Shown here in pieces: positions 1 through 10,435 of a stretch of 64,000 nt of DNA. This DNA is from Pochonia chlamydosporia 170 (lineage: Eukaryota > Ascomycota > Sordariomycetes > Hypocreales > Clavicipitaceae), in the NCBI RefSeq assembly GCF_001653235.2, contig NW_019154050.1, positions 521,207-585,206 of the forward strand, given 5' to 3'. Position 1 is the first letter of the stretch; every line of letters starts with the position of its first letter. The notes under the pieces are model-generated. The model was not told where the DNA came from. It worked only from the letters and a program-made list of their open reading frames with translations, and ran no database searches. The translations under genes were made by a program, and so were the position numbers.

Positions 1-225
1 CCTAGCTGAGCTTTGATATCTACATAGCAAGGGCGATCGCCATTGCATCTAGCCATGATAGTCGGGTTCTAGACGGTATTTGGTTAAAAGATGAATCATA
101 GCAAGGTGAAAGCGAGAGACATTATGACACAATTGTATCTTGATTTGACTCGTAGCCTATTTCATTTTACCTGTGCGGCACTCTGCCTTAAGATCCTCAG
201 CTACAAGATCTCGAGAATCTCCTGG

Positions 226-810
226 TTACATGCTTAGAGACTTGATCTCTCCGGAGAAGATGTTCTTTAACACCTTGCCACCAGGAGCGTTGAGCATGTC
301 GCCAGACCCCCAGTGATTGTAGCTGTCGCCCGACCCCTCTTTTGGCACGGACGGGTCCATTTGTGACAGCGTCTCAATCGCGTCCCGAATTCCCGCGACA
401 TGGTCTTCCATTGCTTCTTTGATTGCCTCGTTCTCGGCCAAGACACACACATTATTCATTATGCCCTTCACCAAGTCCTCTACCATGCGTCCTTCTCCCA
501 CTTCTTTCACAGCCGCCTTGTATAGCTCAAACCGGGAAATCTCTGCTAGTGGTTGAGCGACGCGTTCAAATATGCTCTTGACTAACTTCGCTTTGCTGGC
601 GCACTCCTGCATTGAGTTTCCAGCAAGGTCGCGCCTGCCTATTTGCCTTTGGGCAGTTTGAAGAGCTTCATTGACGAGGTGCAGCCCTTGGCCCGACCCA
701 TGGAAAGCCTTTGGGAGACTTGCATCATCCTTGACAATTTCGTACTGGTTTGCAGCTGCCTCGAGGGTGTTGATTATGTCAGAGATTTGGGGATTGATGG
801 TGGATGGCAT
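226..810 (-). CDS. SesA-type N-terminal domain protein with C-terminal sigma-like amyloid motif (putative NLR effector partner)
   Basis: Single-exon ORF of 194 aa starting at the ATG at 810; the frame is open upstream but has only a non-ATG start there. Residues about 1-155 are helical and resemble the SesA-type domain found in front of fungal NACHT receptors (pattern LPKAFHGSGQGL, then EISRFELYKAAV, then a helical block ending in ETLSQMDPSVP). The C-terminus, about residues 162-187 (nt 250-327), carries the motif DSYNHWGSGDMLNAPGGK followed by KNIFSG. The Gly/Ser/Asn-rich GSG core recalls the sigma amyloid motif of fungal NACHT proteins. The divergent NLR at 1573 begins with a near copy of this tail. 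In known systems the small protein is the cell-death effector templated by the NLR amyloid. SesA-like assignment is fairly firm; amyloid function is inference. Confidence 0.8.
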   Translation of the reverse strand: MPSTINPQISDIINTLEAAANQYEIVKDDASLPKAFHGSGQGLHLVNEALQTAQRQIGRRDLAGNSMQECASKAKLVKSIFERVAQPLAEISRFELYKAAVKEVGEGRMVEDLVKGIMNNVCVLAENEAIKEAMEDHVAGIRDAIETLSQMDPSVPKEGSGDSYNHWGSGDMLNAPGGKVLKNIFSGEIKSLSM

Positions 811-1572
811 CTTGGACGAATGCGGAGTCTGGTCTAAGGCTTTCCTCAGCAGTCTTGAGAAGAAGCTATCCAACAACTACAGATCGCTGGAAGGTAATAT
901 ATATATATGTTGCAGAACACCAGTAGGACGAAGGGCACATAAAGCGCACCCTCCACCTCCATCGGGCGCCTGCAGCCTCAACTCAATGGTTCAGCATTTG
1001 TGTATGCTACTCTGTGGCTGCTGCCTGATGCCGTGCTGCAGCTCGACATCCCCGATGTCTCAGGAGACGCCGACGCTCAATCCGTCACAATGAAGGAGCC
1101 AATGGCAGAGATTTCCAGGCTTAAGGATGCGCGCCTACCTGAAGCTACGCATCTACTTTACCAAACCCGACTCTTCCCGTCCTACATCACCTGTCGTTGC
1201 ATTGTCCGTGGAGATCTAAAGGATGCTGTCAACTGTCTGATTACTGCCTGGCGTGCGAATTCAACGGCAGATTTGCCGAGCTCCAATCTCTGTTCAGGTC
1301 GCAAGCGAGGACTGTACATGCTCACATTTGGTGGCCGCTAATTGCCACTTGTCGCAGTAAGTCGATCTGCAGAACCGTACAGCATCCAAACTGTCGCACA
1401 AATCAAATTCTCAGTGCTGCTCCGCTTGTGATTCTATAGACATTTTTTAATTAGTCCAATATACCTACCAACGGGGAGGTACACCAGACACGAGGGCTTC
1501 TAGCCGCCGAACCGGCCTCGACTTCCTGGAGCTCACGAGTCGCACTGGGCCTTCTCAAAACCTACTATCAAC
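811..1572. promoter_or_regulatory. Shared divergent intergenic region of the effector/NLR pair
   Basis: About 760 bp between two divergent starts. An AT run at about 898-908 (TA repeats) is a possible TATA element for the minus-strand gene. Short open frames exist here but none shows a recognisable domain. The plus-strand stretch near 1100-1170 reads MAEISRLKDARLPEA, faintly like the SesA segment AEISRFELYKAAV of the neighbour, so a decayed SesA-like exon once attached to the NLR is possible but weak. Confidence 0.35.
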
Positions 1573-4500
1573 ATGGACTCATCCGTGCCAGAAGAGCCGT
1601 TAAGAGACAGTTACAACCACAGTGGCTCTGGCGACATATTCAGCGCTCCTGGCGGTAAGGCGACCAAGAATGTGTATCATGGTGCCACGAATGTGTATCA
1701 TGGTAAGAGCGGCCCTTTTGTCGACATTTTCTTCTTAGCTCACGATATCGTGCAGGCACGGACGAGCGCTTAGATCTGCCACAAGATTGCTGGAAATCGT
1801 TGGCTTTTCCGGAGATGGACAGTCGGTTCCACGATATCGAGGACGCGGCAGTGGGGACATGCAAATGGTTATCTGAACACAAAGCGTACAAGGACTGGGC
1901 GGCTTCCAATCAGGCCCTGCTCTGGATCAAGGGCAAACCTGGCTCCGGGAAATCGACGTTGCTGCGGTACACTCGGAACCATGCCATGGAAGCACCCAAC
2001 ATCGGAGAGGAAGCCTCAATCCTTTCGTTCTTCTTCCACGGGCGTGGTTCGGAACTCCAAAAGACGCAGCTGGGACTCTTCCGGTCTCTTCTTTACCAGC
2101 TCCGCGAGATACCTGAAGCACTGTCGCATGTCGTGGATGCTTTCCGACAGCGGTGCGAAACTGTCGGCAAGCCGGGCGAAAAGTGGTCGTGGCACCCTGT
2201 GGAGTTGCGCAACTTCTTTAAATCTTCAATTCTGAAGGCACTAAAGACCCGACCCCTTTGGTTATTCATCGACGCGTTAGACGAATGTGGTGAAGAAAAC
2301 GCGAGGAGCTTAGTTAGAGAGTTCACATCCTTGCAGAACAGGTTCCTGTCCACCGAGTTGAAAGACTTCCACATCTGTTTCACATGTCGTCACTACCCGA
2401 TTCTGGATCTGGATGACTCGCTGGAAATATGTGTAGAGAACGAAAATAGTCTAGATATATCGACTTTCGTGCGGGGCCAGCTCTCTACTTTCCATGAGCA
2501 GGTGCCATCTACGATTCCAGGCTTAATTACTAAACGCGCTAACGGCGTTTTCTTATGGGCTTGGCTGGTGGTGAAGCGAGTTCTGGACCTTCACCTGGAG
2601 GGTGCTGGGTTGAAGCGGATGGAGACTGTTATCTTTTCCGTCCCGCAAGAGCTTGACACCGTATACGACAAACTACTTCGGAAGATGAGGCCGGATTCTG
2701 TGACACTTATTCAATGGATCTGCTTTGCAACGCGGCCATTGTCACTAGACGAATTGCGATGGGCATTACTCATCGATCCCGATTGCCCGCATAGGTCTTT
2801 GGACGACTGCCAGAAAACGGGCGAGTATCCATCTAACGAGGACAGGATGAGGAGACGGGTTCAGACACTCAGCTGCGGTCTTGCTGAAGTCACGTCTGAG
2901 ACGAAGGTCGTGCAGTTCATCCACCAGTCCGTCAAGGACTTTTTGGTCGAGACGGGCCTATCTGCTCTAGCTGGGACGCCGAATTCGGCCGAAGCCTTGG
3001 CGTCCTCTCAGGCGGATTTGGAAGGGAAAGCACACTATGTGCTGTCTAGGACGTGCATAAGGTACCTGGCAATGAATGAGGTCGCTCAGAGCACAATGCG
3101 CGACGGAAATAGCTTGAAGTCTGCCTTTCCTCTGTTACATTATGCTACGACATCGTGGGTGACACACGCAAAGCAAAGCGAGCTAAGGGGGGTCTCTCAG
3201 GATGACCTCCTACGCTATTTCGACTGGCCGTCGGAAGCGCTGGTGCAGGTATGGGTGGGGGTTTACCGTATACTATCGCGATACTCAGACGACTGCCCAG
3301 AAGACGGGACAAAAATGATACACATCGTGTCGCGACATGGGCTACTAGGGCCATTACGGGTTATAACACGGACGGTAAGGCAGGACAGCGCTTTCATCGA
3401 TGCGAAGGATGGCTGCGGTCGGACCGCGTTGTCGTACGCAGCCGAGAATGGACACGAAGCCGCTGTGAAGCAGCTCCTGGCGCCTGGGGAAACTAGAAGT
3501 GTTAAGGCCATAATGAAGCTGCTTCTCGCCAAAGGCGGCAAAGCCAAGTCGAAAGATAACGACGGTCGGACGCCGCTGTCGTGGGCCGCCGCGAACGGGC
3601 ACGAGGCCATCGTCAAGTTGCTCCTCGACAAGGGCGCCAAAGCCAAGTCGGAAGATTACAGTGGTCGGACGCCGTTGTCGTGGGCCGCCGCGAACGGGCA
3701 CGAGGCCATCGTCAAGCTGCTCGTCGACAAGGGCGCCGAAATTGAGTCGAAAGATGACTACGGTAAGACGCCGCTGTCGCGGGCCGCCGCGAACGGGCAC
3801 GAGGCCATGGTCAAGCTGCTCGTCGACAAGGGCGCCGACGTCGAGTCGAAAGATGGCTACGGTCAAACGCCGCTGTCGCGGGCCGCCGCGAACGGGCACG
3901 AGGCCATGGTCAAGCTGCTCGTCGACAAGGGCGCCGACGTCGAGTCGAAAGATAGCTACGGTCATACGCCGCTGTGGCGGGCAATCGAGAAGGGGCACGA
4001 GGCCATGGTCAAGCTGCTCGTCGACAAGGGCGCCGACGTCGAGTCGAAAGATGTCCTCGGTCGGACGCCGCTGTCTCGTGCAATCGAGAACGGGCACGAG
4101 GCCATGGTCAAGCTGCTCGTCGACAAGGGCGCTGACGTCGAGTCGAAAGATAGCTACGGTCGGACGCCGCTGTGGCAGGCTACCGAGAAGGGGCACGAGG
4201 CCATGGTCAAGCTGCTCCTCGACAAGGGCGCCGACGTCGAGTCGAAAGATAGCTACGGTCGGACGCCGCTGTCTCGTGCAATCGAGAAGGGGCACGAGGT
4301 CATGGTCAAGCTGCTCCTCGACAAGGGCGCTGACGTCGAGTCGAAAGATAGCTACGGTCGGACGACGCTGTGGTGGGCTACCGAGAAGGGGCACGAGGCC
4401 ATGGTCAAGCTGCTCGTCGACAAGGGCGCCGACGTCGAGTCGAAAGATGTCCTCGGTCGGACGCCGCTGTCTCGTGCCGCCGCGAACGGGCACGAGGTCA

Positions 4501-4634
4501 TGGTCAAGCTGCTCGTCGACAAGGGCGCCGACGTCGAGTCGAAAGATCGCTACGGTCAAACGCCGCTGTCGCGGGCCGCCGCGAACGGGCACGAGGCCAT
4601 CGTCAAGCGGCTGCAGCCTAACCTACCATCGTAA
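1573..4634 (+). CDS. NLR-type STAND receptor: sigma-like motif, NACHT NTPase, ankyrin repeats
   Basis: Two exons, 1573-1702 and 1756-4634, joined over a 53-bp intron (GTAAGA donor, CTCAC branch, CAG acceptor) give a continuous 1002-aa protein. The first 40 residues hold the motif DSYNHSGSGDIFSAPGGK, then two NVYHG copies. This matches the tail of the divergent neighbour (D-SVP-E, DSYNH, GSGD, APGGK, KN). Next comes the linker usually preceding NACHT domains (LAFPEMDSRF). Walker A is GKPGSGKST at about 103-111; Walker B is LWLFIDALDE at about 211-220. The C-terminus is one divergent and eleven near-identical ankyrin repeats; the last is cut short and ends QPNLPS. The family senses ligand through the repeats and oligomerises by NACHT; here the N-terminus would nucleate the partner amyloid. 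NACHT-ankyrin identity is firm. Confidence 0.92.
3555..4624 (+). repeat. Tandem 99-bp repeat array encoding 33-aa ankyrin repeats
   Basis: Units begin at each D-x-x-G-[RKQH]-T-P-L motif, every 99 bp from 3555 (3654, 3753 and so on to 4545): ten full units and one truncated. Nearly all bases are identical between units. Changes gather at the three residues before the conserved Gly (NDG, YSG, DYG, GYG, SYG, VLG, RYG) and in the first helix (SRAAANG, SRAIENG, WRAIEKG, WQATEKG, WWATEKG). Such high internal conservation implies recent unit turnover by recombination. Confidence 0.92.
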
Positions 4635-6456
4635 CTCCACTTCGTTATTCTTATCATGGCATGCTACTTCGGGTCTAAGAGGATCCTTTCTTTCTCATCT
4701 CTTTGCCCTACAACGGGTCCTAGGGCCCAGTGGAAATTTATACGACTTGATGGCCCGGTGTTGTTGGTGTCGACATTTGAGAATGTTCGAGCAACTTCTG
4801 TTTGTCAGCATGTGATGAGACGCGCATAATATAGCGTTGATTTCTCATCTATAAGCAAAGTATGACGAATACAAGTAGATGGTCCATTGGACACTTGGGC
4901 GGCACCGAGGATAACGCCCAGTGCCACCGGATTCGTACAGACACGAGGCTCCCGCTTCACCGCTGATCGTTGACATACTTGAACAGTCGGGAAAGCTGAC
5001 ATGATTCTACGATAGAGCAACAGCAATGGCTATAAGAAAGATTATTTTAATCCCTAGAAGTAATGCCTGGACGTGTTGCGCATGGACTTCCGCTGTCTTA
5101 GGATTCTAACCCCCCAATTGTCAGTTGGTATAATTCCGTGTGTTGCGGCGGCTTGCTTGATTTCTCTTATTCTAAGGCACCTCCAGTGCTAAATATGTGT
5201 TTCCTACTTATGTTGCGGCAACATCCAGAGAGCATGACAGCGTCACGATGCGATACGGATGTTCAACTTTGTGCAGTATCGTACCTGGAGCAACTCCTTC
5301 GATCGTGTCGGGAACCGGCAGCTCTGTCGCGCATGTTGTTTCTCTATTTGAGCCCACGAGAGCTTAGTGAGTGGTAGAACCGATACATGTCTACGAGCTT
5401 GCTCCTTTGTCCCTAGCCGGGCATGTTCATAACAGTGCACAAAGTACAATCTCGCTCTTTTCGACACGGCCAAATTTTGTCAAATAAGTATCCGTATGTA
5501 GATATTCTCCACGCAGTCAAGTTCATCTACATCACCAATTAACGACGGCCAATTGCAGGCGCCATTATTCCCCAATAGACGTCAAGACAAAAAGGACACA
5601 AGGTCGCTGAATGCTGCATGCCTTTCACCCAGTCATTCTCCCAACCATGAGCGCCGCGGCACTGCTCCTGAATCCCTCGTAGATGTCGGCACACATGTGA
5701 GCACTCCAAAAGAATGCCATCATGAATCTCGTCAGGTCACTCCCCATAATATATGGTAAGCATCGCCAACATCCCCATGCTTTCGAGTCCAAGATCAAGC
5801 ATCCTCCGACGCGTGGCGAGACGACGACGACGAGCTCACCTGGCTTGTACCTCACATAGCCGTGTGACTTGCATACGACAGGCTGTCAAGTCACTACCAG
5901 CGTTGAGAAGGAGCTCAACCTGGAGCGATCAGCCAACATACACCGGGTAACTCCTAATCGTGGAGTAGTCCTTACCGTTGCGTCTGCTTCCCTACCGCTT
6001 CATGCACGGTCAGAAGATCCTCTTTGAAGAGGCTTGTGGACTTGCATCTTGTCTGGACGGCCTGCCAGATGTTCCTCAAGCCGTACCAGGGCTTTCTCCC
6101 CAAATCTCGCTCTGCGCTCAACATTACTCGTTCGAGCAATCTACACCTATCCAAGGTTGGCGGCCCATGGACCTCCAAACTCGTGACCCAGAATTACTCT
6201 AGCAAGTCGAGAATGGCGTGAAAATACTTGCAGTCGGGGCGAGTTGGGCGTACAAAAGGTGCTATGACCGTGTTGGCTATAAAATACGTCTACGTGCATA
6301 TATGATGTGGCAGTATGCAAAAGCGAATGAATTAAGTCACTAGAATCCGCCAACTCTGGACTCCTTGCCTCTCTCGTAAACAAATTTGTGAGGCCCCTTT
6401 TGATAGGTCATGGCAACTCTCTCGCCACATCACAGAAGGCAAGTATACTTAGACAC
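4635..6456. other. Intergenic stretch without a supportable gene
   Basis: About 1.8 kb with only short open frames on both strands (up to about 85 codons), none with a recognisable motif or convincing splice structure. I see no repeat or mobile-element signature. It may hold the 3' ends of both flanking genes. Confidence 0.4.
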
Positions 6457-6942
6457 TCATCGATGCAAATGTAGCTTATTGACGATAACCCCATGTAACT
6501 CGTCGATATTATCCAGGAATTCGATCCCGAACTTTTGGCAAACTATTTGCACGTTGCCCCTCTTCGAATATCCCTTCGGAGCTATGGCGATAACTTTGCC
6601 TGGTACCTGTGCAGAAAGCCCGAATTCCAGAAGGCTTATCGGAGCCACCGTAGCTGGGTGGAAGTAAACCACAACAAGGTCGGCCTGGACTTGTTTGTCG
6701 AGCTCCCACAGGACTTGCTCACGATATGGAGCAAAACTAATGTCCTCACGCCATGTGCTGTCCCAGTCTGGGCGGTTGGGATTGAAAATAGTTATCGGGT
6801 GCTCGGAAAGCGAGGCAGATAGTTTTTCGCGCCAGTCGACATTGTCGACTGTAGTTGTGGTACCTGCGAGGAAGACGGATTTGATGCCTGTTATCGCCTC
6901 CTCCGAAGGTGCCCGTACGATCTGGCTTCCCTGGGAACTCAT
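6457..6942 (-). CDS. Nucleoside 2-deoxyribosyltransferase-like protein
   Basis: Single-exon ORF; the ATG at 6942 (MSSQGSQ) gives 161 aa, close to the size of the stand-alone family, and is preferred over a start 24 codons upstream. Features in order: SVFLAG glycine-containing first strand, FNPNRPDWDSTW, WELDKQ, a hydrophobic strand, PISLLEFGL with the acidic residue typical of the catalytic glutamate, PKGYSKRGNVQIVC. These match the Nuc_deoxyri_tr2 type of Rossmann-like N-ribosyl hydrolase/transferases. The family cleaves or transfers N-glycosidic bonds of nucleosides or nucleotides; the substrate is unknown here. It lies 370 bp downstream of an NLR on the same strand, suggesting a functional partnership, which is inference. 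Confidence 0.8.
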   Translation of the reverse strand: MSSQGSQIVRAPSEEAITGIKSVFLAGTTTTVDNVDWREKLSASLSEHPITIFNPNRPDWDSTWREDISFAPYREQVLWELDKQVQADLVVVYFHPATVAPISLLEFGLSAQVPGKVIAIAPKGYSKRGNVQIVCQKFGIEFLDNIDELHGVIVNKLHLHR

Positions 6943-7312
6943 TTGGCCAAGGGTGTAGTAACAGAGTGGTGCAAAGTGTGAGATGAGCGTCTGATGAAAT
7001 TTGGATCGCAACATGTGATGGTAGTTCTGCGTTACGTTATTTGGTGAGATGCTTCAGTTGGGAACCAGCATGAGGAGTCGGGCAGCGAGAGAGGTTTGTG
7101 GTTGCCTGAGCGTCCATCAGCCTAAATGTAATCGCGCCCATGACGGATGTACAGGTACTCGTGGTACCCGTGCTAACCCCGCATTATCATGGATACGACT
7201 TATGTACAGTACTTCAGTGCTTGAATAAAGACGAGGATCGCACTGTGCTTTGAACATGATGGCCTACGATTTGGCCCTCCGTCTTTCATGGAATAAGAGC
7301 TTAAAGTTCCGC

Positions 7313-10300
7313 TTACGACATCGCCTTATTTCGAGCGTCCGTAACTTGCGTCTCCAAATCCTCGGACTCCACCAATCGCCCTTGCTTTCTATACATGGCT
7401 GCCAGTTGTTCCATACACGTAAGCGTGTGATGGTGCTCCATACCCATTACTCTGATCCGGATCGCCAATGCCTGTAACAACAGTTCCTCAGCCTTTGCTG
7501 ACTGCCCGTCACTAAAGTAAATAGATGCAAGATTGCTCATACTCGTCAGAGTATGATGATGTTCTGGGCCGAGGACCTTCTTGCGCAGTTCCATCACTTG
7601 CACACCTAGCTCTTCTGCCTCGGTCTGTCTACCTTGGCTATGGTACGTCAACGATAGATGAGCCATGCTTGTCAGAGTGGAGAAATGCTCTGGTCCTAAC
7701 AGGTCTTTCCGGGCCGCTACAACCCGTGACTGCATCACTTCCGCCTCGTCCCACCGACCCTGGTTGTGGTAACTAACCCCAAGATTGCTCATGCCGCTCA
7801 ATGTATGTGGATGGTCTTCCCCCAGCACTCTGATGCGGATATTCATCACCTGGACCAGTAACTCTTCAGCTTCTCGATACCGGCCCTGATTGTTGTACGT
7901 GTGTGCTAGGTTCCCTATACTTAGTAGAGTGTCGGGATGCTCAACGCCGAGCACTTTCTTGCGCGCCGTGATTGTCTCTTTTCCAAGCCTCTCGGCCTCG
8001 TCCCACCAACCTTGGCAATTGTACAAATATACCAAGTTACTCATACCGACGAGAGTGTCAGGATGTTCAACTGAAAGAACTCGCTTCCGAAGTTCCAGAG
8101 TTCGTAGCTCCAGCTCTTCTGCTTCTTTCCACTGAGACAGATCGCTATATGTCATGGCTAAGTGACTCATCGTAGACAGCGTCTCTGGGTCTTCCTCGCC
8201 GAGTATTCTTTTTTGACCTTCCATCGCCCTCAGTCCAAGTGCCTTGGCTTCTGGAAACAAACTCTGTGCATGGTAAGCCAGAGCCAACTTTCCAACACTT
8301 CTCAGCGTATCCGGATGCTCCGCACCAAGCACAGATGTTCGAAACTCCATTACTTCTCGAAAGTAGGCCGCTGCCTCGTTGAAGCGACCGTCGCTATAAT
8401 AGCACAATGCAATCTTCCACTCTAGGTCCATCCTGCTCTGATCATCCTTTGCGATCAGCGGGGACTCCAAGATGTGTCGTGCATGGGGGAGATATGCCCT
8501 CCAGGTCGCCCTGTTCCTGTGTTCATGGTCTGGAAAAGCCTCTTCCAATCGCGCAGCGGCTTTACGGGTCCACTCAGCAAGTGCTCCTTTATTTCGAAGC
8601 CAGTTTCGGATCGTGAGCTGCACGAGCCTATGCAAATCAAGTGCCGAATCTTCGGCCCGCCTGGTGATGAACGAATAGGCACCCAACGTCCCAATAGCAT
8701 CCATCTCCTGCTTCCGCGAGGGCCCTGGCGGGAGGAGAAACTGTGGAACGTTCTTGTGATCAACACAAGCCATAAAAGACATGTACTCTGCTGCGAGGGG
8801 GTCACGTTGTTGGATTTGTTGGAAAGATATCAGCCAGGTCGTGGCCACTGGGTTCTTCGAGTCAGAATATCTCGCATCGTCCTCGAATTCCTCGGTGAGT
8901 AAGCCGATAATTTCTTGTTCTTGACATTCTACTAGCGCCAAGTAGTCCGCCAATGTGATCCCATTCTCGTTGATATATGCCGTTGCTTGGGCGATCGCAA
9001 GCGGGAGATGGGTAAGCCAAGCAAGCATTGCTCTTGCCTCGCCAGGTCTCGTGTCGACAAGTGCTTTGTCGATTAAACAATTTTGCAGCATATGTATTGC
9101 GGTAATTTCTGTCATCTTGGGAACTTCCATCACACTCTGTTGTGCGAGTTTGACACCAACCTTTCTGTCTCGTGTCGTGAAAATGACTCGTCCAGCTTTA
9201 CTCCTTGGAATGTAGTCAATCAAACAACTCGACTGCTGAGTTTTAGATCCCGTTTTATCGATCCACATTTGGATATCGTCGGCGTTGTCATAGACCAGTA
9301 TCCACTGGCCTGCGCTGTCCCCATTCAGATAGTCTTGGACCAGTTTCTTAATGTCCACATCTTTTGCGCCAGAGTCGGAGATTCCCAACTGCCGAGCAAC
9401 AGTATGGTACCCTTGATCCAGACTCTCCATGCTGGTAGCCTGTATCCAAATGGCAGAGCAGCTCTTGTCCTTCTGCCTTACTCGGTGAAGGAGCTCCAGC
9501 ACAAGCTGAGTCTTCCCCACCCCTCCAAGTCCACAAACCGCAATTCGCGTATATTGATTGTTAGCGAAGAGCTTACTCTCAAGTTCGGCAAGCTCTGATT
9601 CGCGATCAGTGAAACGAAAGTTCCTTTCAAAGGGCACAATCCATTTATTGACTGGGTGTTGGGTTTCAGATTTCTTGTTGTAGGTAGGGTACTTTCCCAA
9701 CTGCCTCTCAATCTCTGACTGGAGGCGCTGAAGTGCGTGTTGTCTTCCTTCCCCATACATTGCCGGCATGTGAAGATCGAAAATACCGAGCAATGAATAA
9801 ACGCTGTCCTCTTCGCGTGTAGTTTGTCTCTTTTCCATCCAAGTAAGTTTCTCCTCCGTACTAAAGTAAGAAAGAGGATTGCCTTGGAGAGCAGCGATGG
9901 GGATTCCTGTAATCTCGGAAATCTGCTTTTCTAAAGATTTCTTGGAGCCAAATGGTTCCTCTTCTCGCGAGAAGAATTCAACTGAAGGAGATGCTAGAAG
10001 CTCTTGCAATGTCCACCCTCGAGTAAACCACCGACTCTGCCGTAGTTTGGAGTGTATCTGGTCTAAATCGTTATTTGCAAAATGTAATGAAACGTCAGTT
10101 AGAAGCACGTAGCATTTACTAGAGCGCTGATACCAGCTAAACATGGAATTGATTGCTTCGCTTAGTTCAGCGCTGCTAGTCTTGTCGATGCAGCAGGTAT
10201 CAACCCAGAAATATTGCAATCTGTCTTTCTTCGCCTGTTTTCCACAGAAATATAGTTTGTCGAAGTTCGGATCGTTTTCGTTCGTCTTCGCTGTTGTTGA

Positions 10301-10435
10301 ACCAATGACGTCTTGGAATGTCGGCTCATGCTCGCCCCGCCAAGTGTGGGACAAAATTGCGTAGCTGGGGACGTCGTGCTCGCGAAATTGTATCAAGCTA
10401 AAGGTTCCATCACTATTCATTCGCAAAAGGCGCAT
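7313..10435 (-). CDS. HET-NB-ARC-TPR protein (fungal NLR)
   Basis: Intronless 1040-aa ORF. The N-terminal HET domain (about residues 20-150) shows YAILSHTW, WVDTCCIDK, EAINSMFSWY, SRWFTRGWTLQELLA, followed by the usual RQTTREEDSVYSLLGIF block. NB-ARC begins near 275 with P-loop GLGGVGKTQ (302-310), Walker B WILVYDNADD (378-387) and LTHLPLAIA (about 475-482). The C-terminus holds eight kinesin-light-chain-type TPRs of 42 residues (LG-EHPDTL ... EAEEL ... R-RVLG) to residue 1035. HET domains trigger incompatibility cell death and NB-ARC with TPR act as switch and sensor. The TPR units are similar but less uniform than the ankyrin units at 3.5-4.6 kb. The protein appears intact. Confidence 0.95.
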   Translation of the reverse strand: MRLLRMNSDGTFSLIQFREHDVPSYAILSHTWRGEHEPTFQDVIGSTTAKTNENDPNFDKLYFCGKQAKKDRLQYFWVDTCCIDKTSSAELSEAINSMFSWYQRSSKCYVLLTDVSLHFANNDLDQIHSKLRQSRWFTRGWTLQELLASPSVEFFSREEEPFGSKKSLEKQISEITGIPIAALQGNPLSYFSTEEKLTWMEKRQTTREEDSVYSLLGIFDLHMPAMYGEGRQHALQRLQSEIERQLGKYPTYNKKSETQHPVNKWIVPFERNFRFTDRESELAELESKLFANNQYTRIAVCGLGGVGKTQLVLELLHRVRQKDKSCSAIWIQATSMESLDQGYHTVARQLGISDSGAKDVDIKKLVQDYLNGDSAGQWILVYDNADDIQMWIDKTGSKTQQSSCLIDYIPRSKAGRVIFTTRDRKVGVKLAQQSVMEVPKMTEITAIHMLQNCLIDKALVDTRPGEARAMLAWLTHLPLAIAQATAYINENGITLADYLALVECQEQEIIGLLTEEFEDDARYSDSKNPVATTWLISFQQIQQRDPLAAEYMSFMACVDHKNVPQFLLPPGPSRKQEMDAIGTLGAYSFITRRAEDSALDLHRLVQLTIRNWLRNKGALAEWTRKAAARLEEAFPDHEHRNRATWRAYLPHARHILESPLIAKDDQSRMDLEWKIALCYYSDGRFNEAAAYFREVMEFRTSVLGAEHPDTLRSVGKLALAYHAQSLFPEAKALGLRAMEGQKRILGEEDPETLSTMSHLAMTYSDLSQWKEAEELELRTLELRKRVLSVEHPDTLVGMSNLVYLYNCQGWWDEAERLGKETITARKKVLGVEHPDTLLSIGNLAHTYNNQGRYREAEELLVQVMNIRIRVLGEDHPHTLSGMSNLGVSYHNQGRWDEAEVMQSRVVAARKDLLGPEHFSTLTSMAHLSLTYHSQGRQTEAEELGVQVMELRKKVLGPEHHHTLTSMSNLASIYFSDGQSAKAEELLLQALAIRIRVMGMEHHHTLTCMEQLAAMYRKQGRLVESEDLETQVTDARNKAMS

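Noticed and set aside
1000..1439. Short plus-strand frames upstream of the NLR as an additional 5' exon
   Set aside because: Only a faint resemblance to the SesA-like helix (MAEISRLKDARLPEA) and no splice path that keeps a frame into exon 1.
3354..4592. 412-codon minus-strand and 384-codon plus-strand open frames across the ankyrin array
   Set aside because: They are shadows: a 99-bp repeat (a multiple of three) keeps other frames open in every unit. The products are Arg/Ser or Arg/Leu repeats without a domain.
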